Source: FW021-bin31 sp964647485
GTDB lineage: Bacteria; Bacteroidota; Bacteroidia; Chitinophagales; Chitinophagaceae
DNA: 64,000 nucleotides
Assembly: GCA_964647485.1 (NCBI GenBank)
Contig: CAZYHV010000010.1
Coordinates: 1 to 64,000, forward strand
Direction: 5' to 3'
Made by a program: the position numbers and the translations under genes. This document shows, one piece after another, positions 18,340-29,200 of the stretch (the first letter of the stretch is position 1; every line of letters begins with the position of its first letter). The notes beneath the pieces were generated by a model, which worked only from the letters and a program-made list of their open reading frames with translations, did not search any database and was not told the origin of the DNA.

Positions 18340-21300
18340 CTAAAACCCAAGACGCACTCCTAACTGGAAGGTTCTATACTGAGGTTCTGAAAAAAGATCG
18401 ATCCCTTGTGTAAACAGGCTCCTGGAAGCACTAAATTCCGGGTCATAGCCTAGATATTTTGTCCAGGTAAACAAGTTATCTGCCGAGGCATAGATCTTAA
18501 TGTATCTAAGAATGTCATTATGTACCGGAACATCATAACTTAAAGAAAGATATTTCAGTCTTAGATAAGAACCATCTTCAATCCAGCGATCAGAAAAACG
18601 TGCATTTCCGGAAGGATCATTCCAGGCTACCCTTGGCATTCCGGTCGTCTGTCCTGTCATCCTCCATCTATTCACTACTGATTTCAACTGATTGTCCGTC
18701 CCGCTCATAGCCTCTAATTGAGCTCTTGAATAATTGTAAATATCATTTCCATAACTAAAGGTAAAGAGTGCACTCAGACTCCATTGTTTCCAAGAAAAAG
18801 TAGTGTTAACACCTCCTGTAAAATCGGGATTCGGATTACCAATGACGGTTCGGTCTTCTGCATTTATCAATCCATCTTCATTTATATCTTTAAAATGAAC
18901 ATCTCCCTCCTGAAAGGAAACTAAATTTCCCTTTTCATTGATATATTTTAATGCTGTTCCGTTTGTACTTTGGTTCGTTGTCTGATAGCCATAAAAAAGA
19001 TTGGCTACCCCTCCTTCTTTGGTAAGGTAAGTGGCTCCTGCATATGAGGTTAATTCTTGCCCATTGGGTAATGCAGTCACTTTATTATTATAAGTAGCAA
19101 TATTTACTCCCAAGTCCCATTTAAAAACATTGTTAATAATTCTGCCATTCATCATCGCTTCTATACCACTGGTTTCCATAGCTCCCATATTCCTATTGAC
19201 ATATTTAAATCCACTGGCTTCGGTAATCATTTTCACGGCTAACATGTCAGAGGTTTTGTTCTTAAAAAAATCAAAAGAGAATCGCAGCCTTTCATTCAAT
19301 ACCGCAGCATCCAATCCAAGGTTTACTTTATTTACATCCTCCCATTTTAATTTAGGATTCCCTATATTACCTCTGACCAATCCATGTACTCCCAACAGGT
19401 TTTGAGATTTTAAATATTGCCTGGCAGCATAATTACCAATATCATAGTTACCGACCTTACTGTAAGAAGCTCTCAATTTCAATAGATCCAATCCATTCAG
19501 ATGAGAAAGGAAGTTTTCGGAAGAGATTAACCATCCTGCAGCAACAGAAGGCATTACAGCAAAGACATTGTCTCCTATAAATAAGCCATCTTCTACTTGT
19601 TTCCCAAAGCGAGAAGACCCATCTAAAGCCAGATTAAAGGAAAAGAAATATTTGTTTCGAAAGGCATAATTTGCATTCAAATAAGCATTCATCCAATTCC
19701 ATTCTCCTATTCCACCTCCTAGGCTTCTAAGAGAAGGATCCCCTTGTCCTACACTCACAAAATCATCAGTAGCCGTATTGTACCCATATCCATATTCATT
19801 TTGTGATTGATTATGATTATATCGAATTCCCACATGGGCAGAAATGTGATGAACGCGATTAAAATATTGAGAATAGCTCAATCGGGTATCATTATACAAA
19901 GAGAAAAAACGTTCAACATTCGCTCCGGTACGATTATAAGCAATAGCAGTGCTCAAAGTATCGGCAACCACTCCTGTTTGCGGAATAAACATTTCTTCCT
20001 GCACCTTATCAAAAGTAAGCCCCAACAGTGTTTGTAAAGAGAACTTATCATTAAAATCATATTTAAACTTCACCGTTCCTCTAAACCGGTAATTCCTATG
20101 ATCTCCTTGCATATTCCGAATAAGCGCTACCGGATTTGAATTATTAAAATCGTCTACACCTGCCAGATTGGGGGAAACCAAGCCCGAATCATCCACCGCA
20201 TTTACCGGCAAAAACGGCGATTTTATAAGCCCTAAATACAATGGATTTACTTGACTTTTCAGCCCTTGCTTCTGTAATTTGCGTTGATTGGAGGTAAAAG
20301 ACACATTGATAGAAGCCTTCAAACGATTGGATAAATTCAAATCCCCGTTAAAACGACTTTGAAGACGTGTCATGTCCGTATTCTTTATAATTCCTTCATT
20401 TTTCAGATAACCTACAGACAAGGCATAAGCTGCAATATTATCTCCACCGGTCACCTTAAGATAAACATTTTGGTTATAACTATGATTCAAAACTTGCTTT
20501 TGCCAATCCGTATTATAATGATAGCGGTAATAATCCGGGTTCTTCTTCATGTTCTTCAGATCATTCATATAGGGTAACTCGGCAATAGAATCATGAGAAA
20601 ATCCTCCACTCTGAAATAAATCAGTCAAATAAATCCGATAATCCGCTGCATTCATCATGGGCAGTCTTCTTCCTTTATCATTATAACCACCATATACCGC
20701 CAAATCAATTTTAGTGGACAACTCTTTGGCTCTTTCTGTCGTTATAAGAATGACTCCGTTTGCCCCCCGTGTACCATAGGTCGATGTCCCACTTTTTAGT
20801 ACCGTAATATTTTCAATATCTTTCACATCAATATCAGACAGTGGATTATAATGTTGTCCATCAATGATAGAGCTTCCATATTCATTATTATCATAGATGA
20901 CACCATCGACCACAATCAAGGGTTGATTATTAGCCAACATGGAATTAAAGCCACGTATCGAAAGATTGGAACCCGTTCCCGGAGTACCCGACAATCTTAC
21001 TGCATTTAGTCCTGCAATAGCTCCCTGAAGGTAGGATCCGGGGGTTTCTTTTGTACTTCTTCCCCACTTCTGTTCATCATTAGATAGATAATGTGCAGAA
21101 TTTAATGTCCCTATAGCATACATAATGTGGGACTCTGGTTTTTCGCCAAAAGGGAGCAGGGCATTGTCATAAACTGAATGAAAAGGTTCTTTGTTAAGCT
21201 TCACCTCAATATGACGACGTCCTTTAAGCGCCACATATTTATTTTGATATTCCTGCCCCGAAATATGTACCACAGCATGATAGGAAGGTACTTTTGTAGA

Positions 21301-21540
21301 AAAAGTTCCATCATCTTCCGTAATGGAAGCTGAATAATTTTCTATAGTAATATTCAATCCGGAAATAGGAAGTCCTGTGCTGGCATCTTCAACGACACCG
21401 GTAAGAGGAAGACTATCTACAGCCATATTAATATCTTCCTTACTCTCGTTCGTCAAAGAATGAGCTCGAACGCTTCCAAGCAACCCTCCTAAAAGGGCAA
21501 ACAATAAGATAAATTTTTCTTTATTAAAATATATAGTCAT
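18340..21540 (-). CDS. SusC/RagA-type TonB-dependent outer-membrane transporter (second pair)
   Basis: A 1066-residue outer-membrane transporter for oligosaccharides. After a signal peptide (FILLFALLGGLLGSVRA) comes a carboxypeptidase-regulatory-like domain (about 45-115, 'LTGVVEDASTGLPISG'). The plug follows with 'SIRGFNSMLANNQPLIVVDG' and 'ITVLKSGTSTYGTRGANGVI', then the 22-strand barrel ending 'FQLGVRLGF'. No STN domain is seen, so no direct sigma/anti-sigma signalling is expected. The stretch between the regulatory domain and plug is more divergent than in the first SusC. It lies 4 bases after the upstream fasciclin gene and 34 bases before its SusD. Confidence 0.94.
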   Translation of the reverse strand: MTIYFNKEKFILLFALLGGLLGSVRAHSLTNESKEDINMAVDSLPLTGVVEDASTGLPISGLNITIENYSASITEDDGTFSTKVPSYHAVVHISGQEYQNKYVALKGRRHIEVKLNKEPFHSVYDNALLPFGEKPESHIMYAIGTLNSAHYLSNDEQKWGRSTKETPGSYLQGAIAGLNAVRLSGTPGTGSNLSIRGFNSMLANNQPLIVVDGVIYDNNEYGSSIIDGQHYNPLSDIDVKDIENITVLKSGTSTYGTRGANGVILITTERAKELSTKIDLAVYGGYNDKGRRLPMMNAADYRIYLTDLFQSGGFSHDSIAELPYMNDLKNMKKNPDYYRYHYNTDWQKQVLNHSYNQNVYLKVTGGDNIAAYALSVGYLKNEGIIKNTDMTRLQSRFNGDLNLSNRLKASINVSFTSNQRKLQKQGLKSQVNPLYLGLIKSPFLPVNAVDDSGLVSPNLAGVDDFNNSNPVALIRNMQGDHRNYRFRGTVKFKYDFNDKFSLQTLLGLTFDKVQEEMFIPQTGVVADTLSTAIAYNRTGANVERFFSLYNDTRLSYSQYFNRVHHISAHVGIRYNHNQSQNEYGYGYNTATDDFVSVGQGDPSLRSLGGGIGEWNWMNAYLNANYAFRNKYFFSFNLALDGSSRFGKQVEDGLFIGDNVFAVMPSVAAGWLISSENFLSHLNGLDLLKLRASYSKVGNYDIGNYAARQYLKSQNLLGVHGLVRGNIGNPKLKWEDVNKVNLGLDAAVLNERLRFSFDFFKNKTSDMLAVKMITEASGFKYVNRNMGAMETSGIEAMMNGRIINNVFKWDLGVNIATYNNKVTALPNGQELTSYAGATYLTKEGGVANLFYGYQTTNQSTNGTALKYINEKGNLVSFQEGDVHFKDINEDGLINAEDRTVIGNPNPDFTGGVNTTFSWKQWSLSALFTFSYGNDIYNYSRAQLEAMSGTDNQLKSVVNRWRMTGQTTGMPRVAWNDPSGNARFSDRWIEDGSYLRLKYLSLSYDVPVHNDILRYIKIYASADNLFTWTKYLGYDPEFSASRSLFTQGIDLFSEPQYRTFQLGVRLGF

Positions 21541-21544
21541 AAAA

Positions 21545-23017
21545 TTAGTTTATTACAGGTACCAATTTGATATAATCACAAACGATCGTATTCTCCCCTA
21601 ACGTCGTTACATTATTTCCCTTTAAGAAAACATCCAACAGCCCATAGTAATCCGGTTTATAATTTCCTACATATACTTCCTCATAGTCCTCCAGGGGAAC
21701 CGTATGGTAAGGTAATTCCTTATCAAAACTTACATGAGTAGGATCTGCAAAAGCTGTATCTGTATGAGATTTAAAACTTACCCGCATGGGGAATGTTCCG
21801 GTTTGGAAATCATTGACGGCCACCCAATAGACCTTATATTCTACTGAATTCAATGTCGTTGGATAACGAAGCCAAAAAGAAGCTAAACTATAATTTTGAA
21901 CCAATATATCATGGAAGATCGAATCCGTATTTAGATTTCTTCTTTTTCGGTATTCTACAGAAACAGAAGGATCCATACGATCGAAAAACTTCTCTGCTTC
22001 GATAATAATCGGTTTAAATTTAGTTTTCATTTGATAATCGGCATGATCTAAGACGTAAATAATCCCATTACTGGCCGTATCTACCTCTACAATACTGCTC
22101 TTGTTAATATGAAATTGGACACTGTCATTGGCCGAATACAATACAGAGGGCAGTTGATCCGGATAATATTCGCCTTTAAAGGCCAAATCCTTAACGATGT
22201 TCCAATCAGTCAAACTATCGGTTTGAACCTGCGTTGTATCCTGAAAATAAGGACGTAGCTTTTGCTTTTCGTAAGTAAAGGCAGCGTCTTTTAAGATGAC
22301 GTAGGTAAGCAGAGAATCTTCATTATCAAGATCTACTTTTTGTAAATAACGATTTCTAGTAACCAGACCGGTACCTGGCTCATAAATAGGTTCACCCGTC
22401 TGTGCATCTACCCCTATTTGCTTCGCACTATCAGGATTCACAAAGGTATAATCCAGATCCTTTAGCACTTTTTGCTGTAAGCTGTTTTTATAGGTGGAAT
22501 TAACATACTCCCAAATGTTCTTTCTGGGAATTAAGGGAGCATCTATAACGTGAAGAACGCCATTATTTACATACTCATCAGCTTTTAAGATTTCCGCATC
22601 ATTTACCTTGGCACCTCTAAAAGTGAGATGCTTCCCATTCAGAGTTTTAATACGTAGGGAGGGTTGTGCCATTTTAGTAAAGAAAGTCTCTAAAGCAATA
22701 TGATTGGCAATCAATAGATCCAATTGGACAGAATCATTAAGTATAGAAGCATCTACCTTCTCCAATGCATCATTTGTAGGCGCAAACACCGTGAAGGCTT
22801 TGGAAGAAGCCAACACAGCATCATAGCCTGTCTTTTTCAAATATTTATTAAATAAACTCAAATCAGGATTCTCCTTGATGGCTTGAAGTAAATTGATAGA
22901 AAGGCGAGCATCCGAAATGGAACCTCTCGTCTTCCACTCTTCCTTCCTGCAGGAAGAAAAGATAAATATGCCCAAGGATATGATAATTAACAACTTATTT
23001 CTATTCATGTTATACAT
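21545..23017 (-). CDS. Fasciclin (FAS1) domain lipoprotein
   Basis: A 490-residue lipoprotein (signal ending IFSSCRKEEW). A complete FAS1 domain occupies about residues 40-160, with the hallmarks 'FTVFAPTNDALEKVD', an H-box-like IANHIALETFF and NGVLHVIDAPLIP. A second, weaker FAS1-like stretch follows (about 165-330, ending 'GIIYVLDHADY'). The last 160 residues are predicted beta-rich and end DYIKLVPV, reminiscent of the LDMIQFIPV ending of the C-terminal modules in two neighbours. It stands between another fasciclin gene and the second SusC. FAS1 domains are adhesion or binding modules; a glycan-capture role alongside SusCD is inferred. Confidence 0.85.
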   Translation of the reverse strand: MYNMNRNKLLIIISLGIFIFSSCRKEEWKTRGSISDARLSINLLQAIKENPDLSLFNKYLKKTGYDAVLASSKAFTVFAPTNDALEKVDASILNDSVQLDLLIANHIALETFFTKMAQPSLRIKTLNGKHLTFRGAKVNDAEILKADEYVNNGVLHVIDAPLIPRKNIWEYVNSTYKNSLQQKVLKDLDYTFVNPDSAKQIGVDAQTGEPIYEPGTGLVTRNRYLQKVDLDNEDSLLTYVILKDAAFTYEKQKLRPYFQDTTQVQTDSLTDWNIVKDLAFKGEYYPDQLPSVLYSANDSVQFHINKSSIVEVDTASNGIIYVLDHADYQMKTKFKPIIIEAEKFFDRMDPSVSVEYRKRRNLNTDSIFHDILVQNYSLASFWLRYPTTLNSVEYKVYWVAVNDFQTGTFPMRVSFKSHTDTAFADPTHVSFDKELPYHTVPLEDYEEVYVGNYKPDYYGLLDVFLKGNNVTTLGENTIVCDYIKLVPVIN

Positions 23018-23076
23018 GATTTTATTCTAATATTTATAAAAACGATTTCTTAATAATGATAGACTCACTACTATTT

Positions 23077-24735
23077 TCAAGGTTCATTCACTGCAGTACC
23101 ATCTTCTTTAAAACGCGGCCACGTTTGTTCCATCCCCACCGGAATAAAATGAATCATGTCTAACCAATTCCAACCATCGGATCCTTGTAAATTGGTAATC
23201 CTTAGCACATGTTGCCCCGTCGTTTGAATATCAATGGTTCCTACTAAATACCCGGCCCAATTCCTTTGTGCAGGATAGGTATAATGTTTCCATCCTTGTG
23301 CTAACAATTCGGCATCACTTTGATTTGGCATGTAAGTTCCAAAATTGAGCGTACGTTGTAAAGGAATACTATCGATCGAGATTTGGTTAATATTGCTATT
23401 TCCGGCTGATCTATAACAAATCCACACTTTATATTGCCCTTTGACTAACAAAGGCGTAGTAAATTCAATCCATGGGGTTCTTCTTGCTCCAATTGGAATA
23501 GCTAAATAATCTCCATTGACAAAATTTCCACCTATCGAATAAGTAGGGAAATAGTTAGCCTCATCATCATTTATAAAATCCGGTAAATCTTCAAAGGAAA
23601 AATCATAGTTTGCATTCCCATAAAACGGTTTATTCATGATTTCGGGCATTTTACACACATCCCAATATACCGGAAAGGGAGAACGCACTTTAATATATAA
23701 GTTTCCTTCCAAATCATGTAAAACACCATTTGAAGCAGAGACATCACTTCTATTCCTATTTAATGCAATCCCCAGCTCATGCACTCCATTAAAAGTTGCA
23801 TCATTTAACAAGACAGAGTCATTCCTCAATTTGGGCGTAACAACCTCTTTAGGAATCAAAGTATTTACAGAAGACTGTGTGATTAAATCTGCCATATAAT
23901 TATTATCATATAAAATATGGTATGCCATATATAGATATAGGCTATCTTCCATATTCATCGGATTTCCAGTATCAGAATATTTAGCTTTCAAATCTGCATA
24001 ACTATTAATCCCTACTGTCTGGTAAACAGAATCCGACTCAGCCAAGACAGTTAACCATTTTTTAGATGAATCAGGATTATCATCCGGTAGAATATCAAGG
24101 GCATCATAAAGTCCTGTCTTTTTCAATGCCTTGGTAAATATGCTATATCGATTATTTTTGGCAATGGTTTCAGCCAGAGTAAACTGCGCCGGTATTAAGA
24201 CATTATCAATCACCTGTATCATTCCGTTTCCTAACCTTATATTACTTTGAATAATATTTGCTTGACGATTCACTGTGATTAAACTCGTTCCATCTTCATA
24301 ATTGGTCACGCCTGTTATAAGGTATTGTCCGTAAAGTGTAGAATCCGGTAACTTTCCATCAGTAAAATCAAGGGTTGGGATAGTATCTTGTAATATATGG
24401 AAATCCACGATATTTTTTACAGTTTGAGGATCCAGATCCTTTACAGAAGATTTATTCACCTTTTGTAAATAGGCATCCACCGCTTTATTGGTCGGAAGGA
24501 ATAGCGTATAATCGCCATAAGCACTTAGAAAATCTGCATCGTCAGCAATATCAAGCATTGTTCTAAATTCAGAAAAAGAATCGGGACGAGCATCCAAATA
24601 TCCTGTAATATTCACTACATCAGATGTAGCGTAAACGATAGGCGATTTCTTACATCCCAAAAACATAACCAAACAAAGACTTACGAGAGCCATCCCTCCT
24701 ATCCAGTTTATTTTCAAGTTATTCACACTCTTCAT
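23077..24735 (-). CDS. Fasciclin (FAS1) lipoprotein with C-terminal carbohydrate-binding-like module
   Basis: A lipoprotein (signal LVSLCLVMFLGCKK) with two FAS1 domains, about residues 40-185 ('YTLFLPTNKAVDAYL', 'IVDFHILQD', 'GMIQVIDNVLIP') and 190-340 ('YSIFTKALKKTG', 'YMAYHILYD', NGVLHDLEG). The remaining 210 residues form a module sharing long blocks with the end of the FN3 lipoprotein at 14389: 'FVNGDYLAIPIG', WIEFTTP, VWICYRSAG, AGYLVGTI and NWLDMIHFIPV. It directly follows SusD in the operon, the usual place of a SusE-like surface glycan-binding protein. The open frame extends to 24762; I prefer the ATG at 24735 because it precedes the signal helix cleanly. Confidence 0.85.
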   Translation of the reverse strand: MKSVNNLKINWIGGMALVSLCLVMFLGCKKSPIVYATSDVVNITGYLDARPDSFSEFRTMLDIADDADFLSAYGDYTLFLPTNKAVDAYLQKVNKSSVKDLDPQTVKNIVDFHILQDTIPTLDFTDGKLPDSTLYGQYLITGVTNYEDGTSLITVNRQANIIQSNIRLGNGMIQVIDNVLIPAQFTLAETIAKNNRYSIFTKALKKTGLYDALDILPDDNPDSSKKWLTVLAESDSVYQTVGINSYADLKAKYSDTGNPMNMEDSLYLYMAYHILYDNNYMADLITQSSVNTLIPKEVVTPKLRNDSVLLNDATFNGVHELGIALNRNRSDVSASNGVLHDLEGNLYIKVRSPFPVYWDVCKMPEIMNKPFYGNANYDFSFEDLPDFINDDEANYFPTYSIGGNFVNGDYLAIPIGARRTPWIEFTTPLLVKGQYKVWICYRSAGNSNINQISIDSIPLQRTLNFGTYMPNQSDAELLAQGWKHYTYPAQRNWAGYLVGTIDIQTTGQHVLRITNLQGSDGWNWLDMIHFIPVGMEQTWPRFKEDGTAVNEP

Positions 24736-24766
24736 GACTTTAAAATTTAATATTCTATTCATTCAA

Positions 24767-26269
24767 TTACTGATAAAATGGATTTTGCACCAGCTGATGA
24801 TCTGTTTGTAATTCGTTTTGATTGATGGGCAGATAATGACTTCTCACATCTTTGTACTTACTCTTCACTCCATTCAACATATTCTTCGGTACATTCTTCG
24901 TGGCTACCTTTAACAAGAGATCAATATGTGCATAATCGTTTCTTTTTGCCATTCTTAAGACATCAAACCAACGCTTCCCTTCAAAAGCAAATTCACGTGC
25001 CCGTTCTGCCAAAATATATTCTGAGACTCCTTCAGCAGAAGAGGGAGAGGGATTTTGTTTTGTTATATCAAGAGCATGAGCGCGTTCTCTCACCATATTT
25101 ACAAGATCCAAAGCTTCTTGTCCTCTTTTCGTCCATGCCAGCGCTTCTGCTTTCATCAACAAAATATCGGGATAACGATAAACGAACCAATGTGCATAAG
25201 ATTCATCTGCGGTTCTGGCAATGAGTTCTATATCGGGATCTGTCCCGCTATTCGTTCCACTAAATTTCCAAATCATTCCACTTGCAGAATTAAGAGAACC
25301 CGCATTTCCCCTTATATCCTGTTGCTGACTTGTTTGATCCATACCATAAAAATCTTGAATAACATCCGAACCGGCCTTGAACTGTCGATTAGAGGTAATA
25401 AACAAATTATAAAAAGGGTTCAGCTTTTGTTCATCAAACTGAAACTCAAAAATACTCTCTACCGAGTTTCCTTTGTAATAAAGGGTATTAAACCAACTCT
25501 CCTGATTGGAGCCATCTACCAGACCATACCTGCGAGAATCAATGATAGAGTCACAAGCAGCGATACAACTATCGTATTTATTCTCCCATAAATAAGCATC
25601 TGCCTCCATCGCAAACACGGTTGGTTTTGTTATCCTTCCTTTATTCTTGACAAATTCATCATAAGAATCGACCGCATGCTTTTGTGCAAATTTTAAATCT
25701 TTAATGATTTGATGATATACTTCCTCCTTAGAACTTTTTTCCAGCTGCTTCACTTCCTCATCACTGGCGGTTGCTTCCAATTGTAAAGGAACTTCACCAA
25801 ACGTACGCAATAAATAAAAATACATTAGACCTCTTAGCGCATGAGCCTCCGATAAATATTCATTTAATTTCTTTTTCGATAAGGTGTTGTCATTCTCCAA
25901 AACCTGAGGGCCAAAATCTATAACGGTATTACAATAATTAATTGTACGATAAACGGGAGACCAATCCGTATAGCTATTTGTTGCCAAGATATTCCCTTGT
26001 GCCATATTAATAGCATCAGTTGAGGAATGCAAGGTAGTCACTACCATATCTGCTCGTAATTCTCCCCAGACAAATAATTTAGTCACTAAATCATTATCAA
26101 GCAATGAAGAATAACAACCTATTACAGCAGCTTTCAATTGCTCTTTTGTCTTCCAGTAATCTTCTCTTATCAGACCATTTTGAGGTTTAACTTCCAACCA
26201 TTTGCTGCAAGAAGGAGTCAATACCACAATAACCAGCAAGAGAATAAGATATTTAATTTTTCTATTCAT
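24767..26269 (-). CDS. SusD/RagB-type glycan-binding lipoprotein (first pair)
   Basis: A 500-residue lipoprotein (signal ending VLTPSCSKWLEV) with the family opening KPQNGLIREDYWKTKEQLKAA and the N-terminal TPR-like helix pattern. 'EYLSEAHALRGLMYFYLLRTFGEVPL' is a strong SusD signature. The C-terminal block 'ARERAREFAFEGKRWFDVLRM' type pattern is present as LAERAREFAFEGKRWFD, followed by SHYLPINQNEL and a terminal NPFY. It lies 18 bases after the first SusC in the main operon and would form its lid on the outer membrane. Confidence 0.95.
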   Translation of the reverse strand: MNRKIKYLILLLVIVVLTPSCSKWLEVKPQNGLIREDYWKTKEQLKAAVIGCYSSLLDNDLVTKLFVWGELRADMVVTTLHSSTDAINMAQGNILATNSYTDWSPVYRTINYCNTVIDFGPQVLENDNTLSKKKLNEYLSEAHALRGLMYFYLLRTFGEVPLQLEATASDEEVKQLEKSSKEEVYHQIIKDLKFAQKHAVDSYDEFVKNKGRITKPTVFAMEADAYLWENKYDSCIAACDSIIDSRRYGLVDGSNQESWFNTLYYKGNSVESIFEFQFDEQKLNPFYNLFITSNRQFKAGSDVIQDFYGMDQTSQQQDIRGNAGSLNSASGMIWKFSGTNSGTDPDIELIARTADESYAHWFVYRYPDILLMKAEALAWTKRGQEALDLVNMVRERAHALDITKQNPSPSSAEGVSEYILAERAREFAFEGKRWFDVLRMAKRNDYAHIDLLLKVATKNVPKNMLNGVKSKYKDVRSHYLPINQNELQTDHQLVQNPFYQ

Positions 26270-26287
26270 TAAAAGGTAATTTTATCA

Positions 26288-29200
26288 TTAAAAGCTTAGG
26301 TTAAGACCAAATAACACAGTCCGCGCAGGAGGCGTCAATGCATTATCCACCGGATAAGAGAAAGGGCTATTATTTCCGATAATAGACACATCCGGGTTCT
26401 GTCCCTTATATTTCGTCCAGGTGTATAAATTTTCTACGGTAATGTAGAAGGAGGCATTCCTTATATTCCATCGACTAAGAATATCAGCCGAAAAATTATA
26501 GCGAAGTGTCAAAGCTTGGAATCTCAAATAGGAAGCATCTTCCACATAACGATCGGAACCTAACCAGTTATATCCTTGCCGATGCAAAGCTCTGGGCATA
26601 TTTGTTTCATCCCCCGGGTTTCTCCATCGACTTAGCACAGCTGTACTCTGGTTATCAAATCCATACATATTTGTAAGTAACATATCTGCACGATTGACAA
26701 TATCATAATCCAGTTTATAGTCGAAGTAAGCAATTAACTTCAGATTCTTTTTAAAAGTGACATTTAAGCCAAAACCACCAACGACCTTTGGCAAGCCATT
26801 CCCCAAATAGACGATATCTTGATCATTAATATTTCCATCATGATTAATATCCTCATACTTGGCATCTCCGGGTTGAAATACATAGTCGATATTAGGGTAA
26901 CCGAAACGCATATAAAGAGTCTTTCCATTTGGTCCATTAATTTTTTGACCGTCGGCATTCCTAACGATGGTCTCGCTCTTATCCTTATACACCCCCAGAG
27001 ACCTGAAACCATAGAAAGCGCCAAAAGGATTACCAATTTGAAGATAGGTCTTATACAACCCATTTTGATCTACAGTCAACGTATTTGTTTTGGGATAAAA
27101 GGGAGAGATAGATCTCATAATATTGGTATTCCGCGACATGTTTATTCTAAAGTCCACTCTCCAATTTTTTGTTCTTACAGGTACAGTTCTCAATAGAATT
27201 TCCCATCCCTGGTTATCCATAGTGCCCACATTGGCAGGCATCTTAGAGAATCCGGTATAAGAAGGAATATTCAAGTCATCAAAAAACATGTCTTTAATCC
27301 GATTTCGATAGGCATCAAAATTAAATTCTATTCTTCGGTCAAACATCCAAATATCAAATCCAAAATTAGTCCCTATAAGTGTTTGCCATTTGAGATTAGA
27401 CAATTGCATATTTGTCGGATAAGTTCCTGTTGCTCCCATATAACTATAGGAAAAAGGTTTATAGGTATTGTAATAGTTCCAAATAGTCTTATCCGGAGGA
27501 GCGGAACCCGCATGACCATAACTAGCTTTGAAACTGAAATCATCTAAGAAATCAAACTGTTGCATAAATCCTTCATCGGAGACTCTCCACCTAACAGATG
27601 CCGAAGGAAACAATCCATATCTGTTATCCGGTCCGAAACGAGAATTTCCATCTGCCCGCACCCCTACATTCATAATATATTTATTAAATAGATTATATTG
27701 AGCTTGCAATAAGGCACCTATGCTCCTTTTCTTTCCTTTTGTAGCAGATAATTCAGATGCACTATTATGGACTCTGGCTCCATTAAATGGGTATTGTAAT
27801 TTTGAGGAGGCTGTATTGGTAGCACGGGAGTTATAGGATACATATTTATTCTCATCCGTTTGAATAGATAACAGGGCTTGAAGGATATGATCTTCATTAT
27901 TGCTTCTGGGGGTATAAATAAAGTTTGTTTTAGTATATACATCAAAGACATCTCCATCACTAAAACTTGCATTATTGACTACAGATTCATTGAGCGGACG
28001 TCCTGTAGCATCCTGAGGTAGGAAAGTATGCGTTTCAGAATTATTAATATCAAATTGCACATTAAAGGTAGCAGACAGTACGGATGGTATGGCATCATAA
28101 CGAACTTTAAAAGTGGGAGTGATACGATTTCCTTTTTGGGTATAAATTCCTAATTCAGCCAATGCCAAAGGGTTGTAAGTTCCCGAATACTGCCCCTGTA
28201 TATTGGAAGCAGGAGAAAAATAATTGGGTGATTTATGACCAAACATATCATATTTGTAAACCGACATATTCGGCATTTTATTATAAGCTACATTTCTTAT
28301 TCCGTTAGAGTAACTCTTTCTGTTATTCAAATGAGTAAACGTAATATCCGACTTAAAATGAATTCGATCAGATACATCGTAGTCAAAATTAATTTTTGAA
28401 GTAATACGTTTTAAGTTAGTACCTTTTGTTGTTCCTTTGGAGTTATAATACCCTACTGACGCATAATATCTTGCTTTTTGTCCCCCACCTGTCATCGAGA
28501 TGTTATGATCTTGAGAAAATCCTGTTTGAGTAATAGCCCCAATCCAATCAGAATTTCTACTGTAATTATAATACCAAAAAGGATCTTGAGGATCAAATGA
28601 AAATTCTTTATTATTACTAATATCTAATGGTTTTCCGCCGGTATTTTCCACTTCTTCAGGAATCAATGTAGCATATTGATTTCCATTCAATAAGGGGATA
28701 TGATCAGGTTGTTTGGAAAAAGTTCCCCGGAAAGAATAAGAAATAGCCGGTTTTCCGGTCTTTCCTCTTTTTGTTTTAATTAATAAAACACCATTGGCAG
28801 CTTGAGAGCCCCATACTGCCGTAGCAGCAGCATCTTTGAGGATGGTAATAGATTTAATATCAGAAGGCGCAATATTGAGAAGTTGTGCATATCCACGTAC
28901 ATCTGCTGTTCCGAAATCAAAGTCAGAGGGGATACTTGTACTATAAGGCATTCCATCAAGAACAATTAAAGGATTCGCATTCCCATTAATGGTTGCTGTT
29001 CCCCTAATTCTAATCTGCATGCCGGCTCCGGGATCTCCAGATGCAGCTGTCACATTTAATCCCGGCATACGACCTTCTAAAGCAGATGCAATATTGGGAG
29101 TCGATAAATTCTCTAATGCTTTTATATCAATATGAGAAGTTGCTGTGGTTGAATTTAAAACCGGAATATTCAATCCGGTACCATTGTCCACCATCTGTTG

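Noticed and set aside
25055..25591. 178-residue open frame antisense to the first SusD
   Set aside because: Shadow of the SusD gene; no family pattern and no start context.
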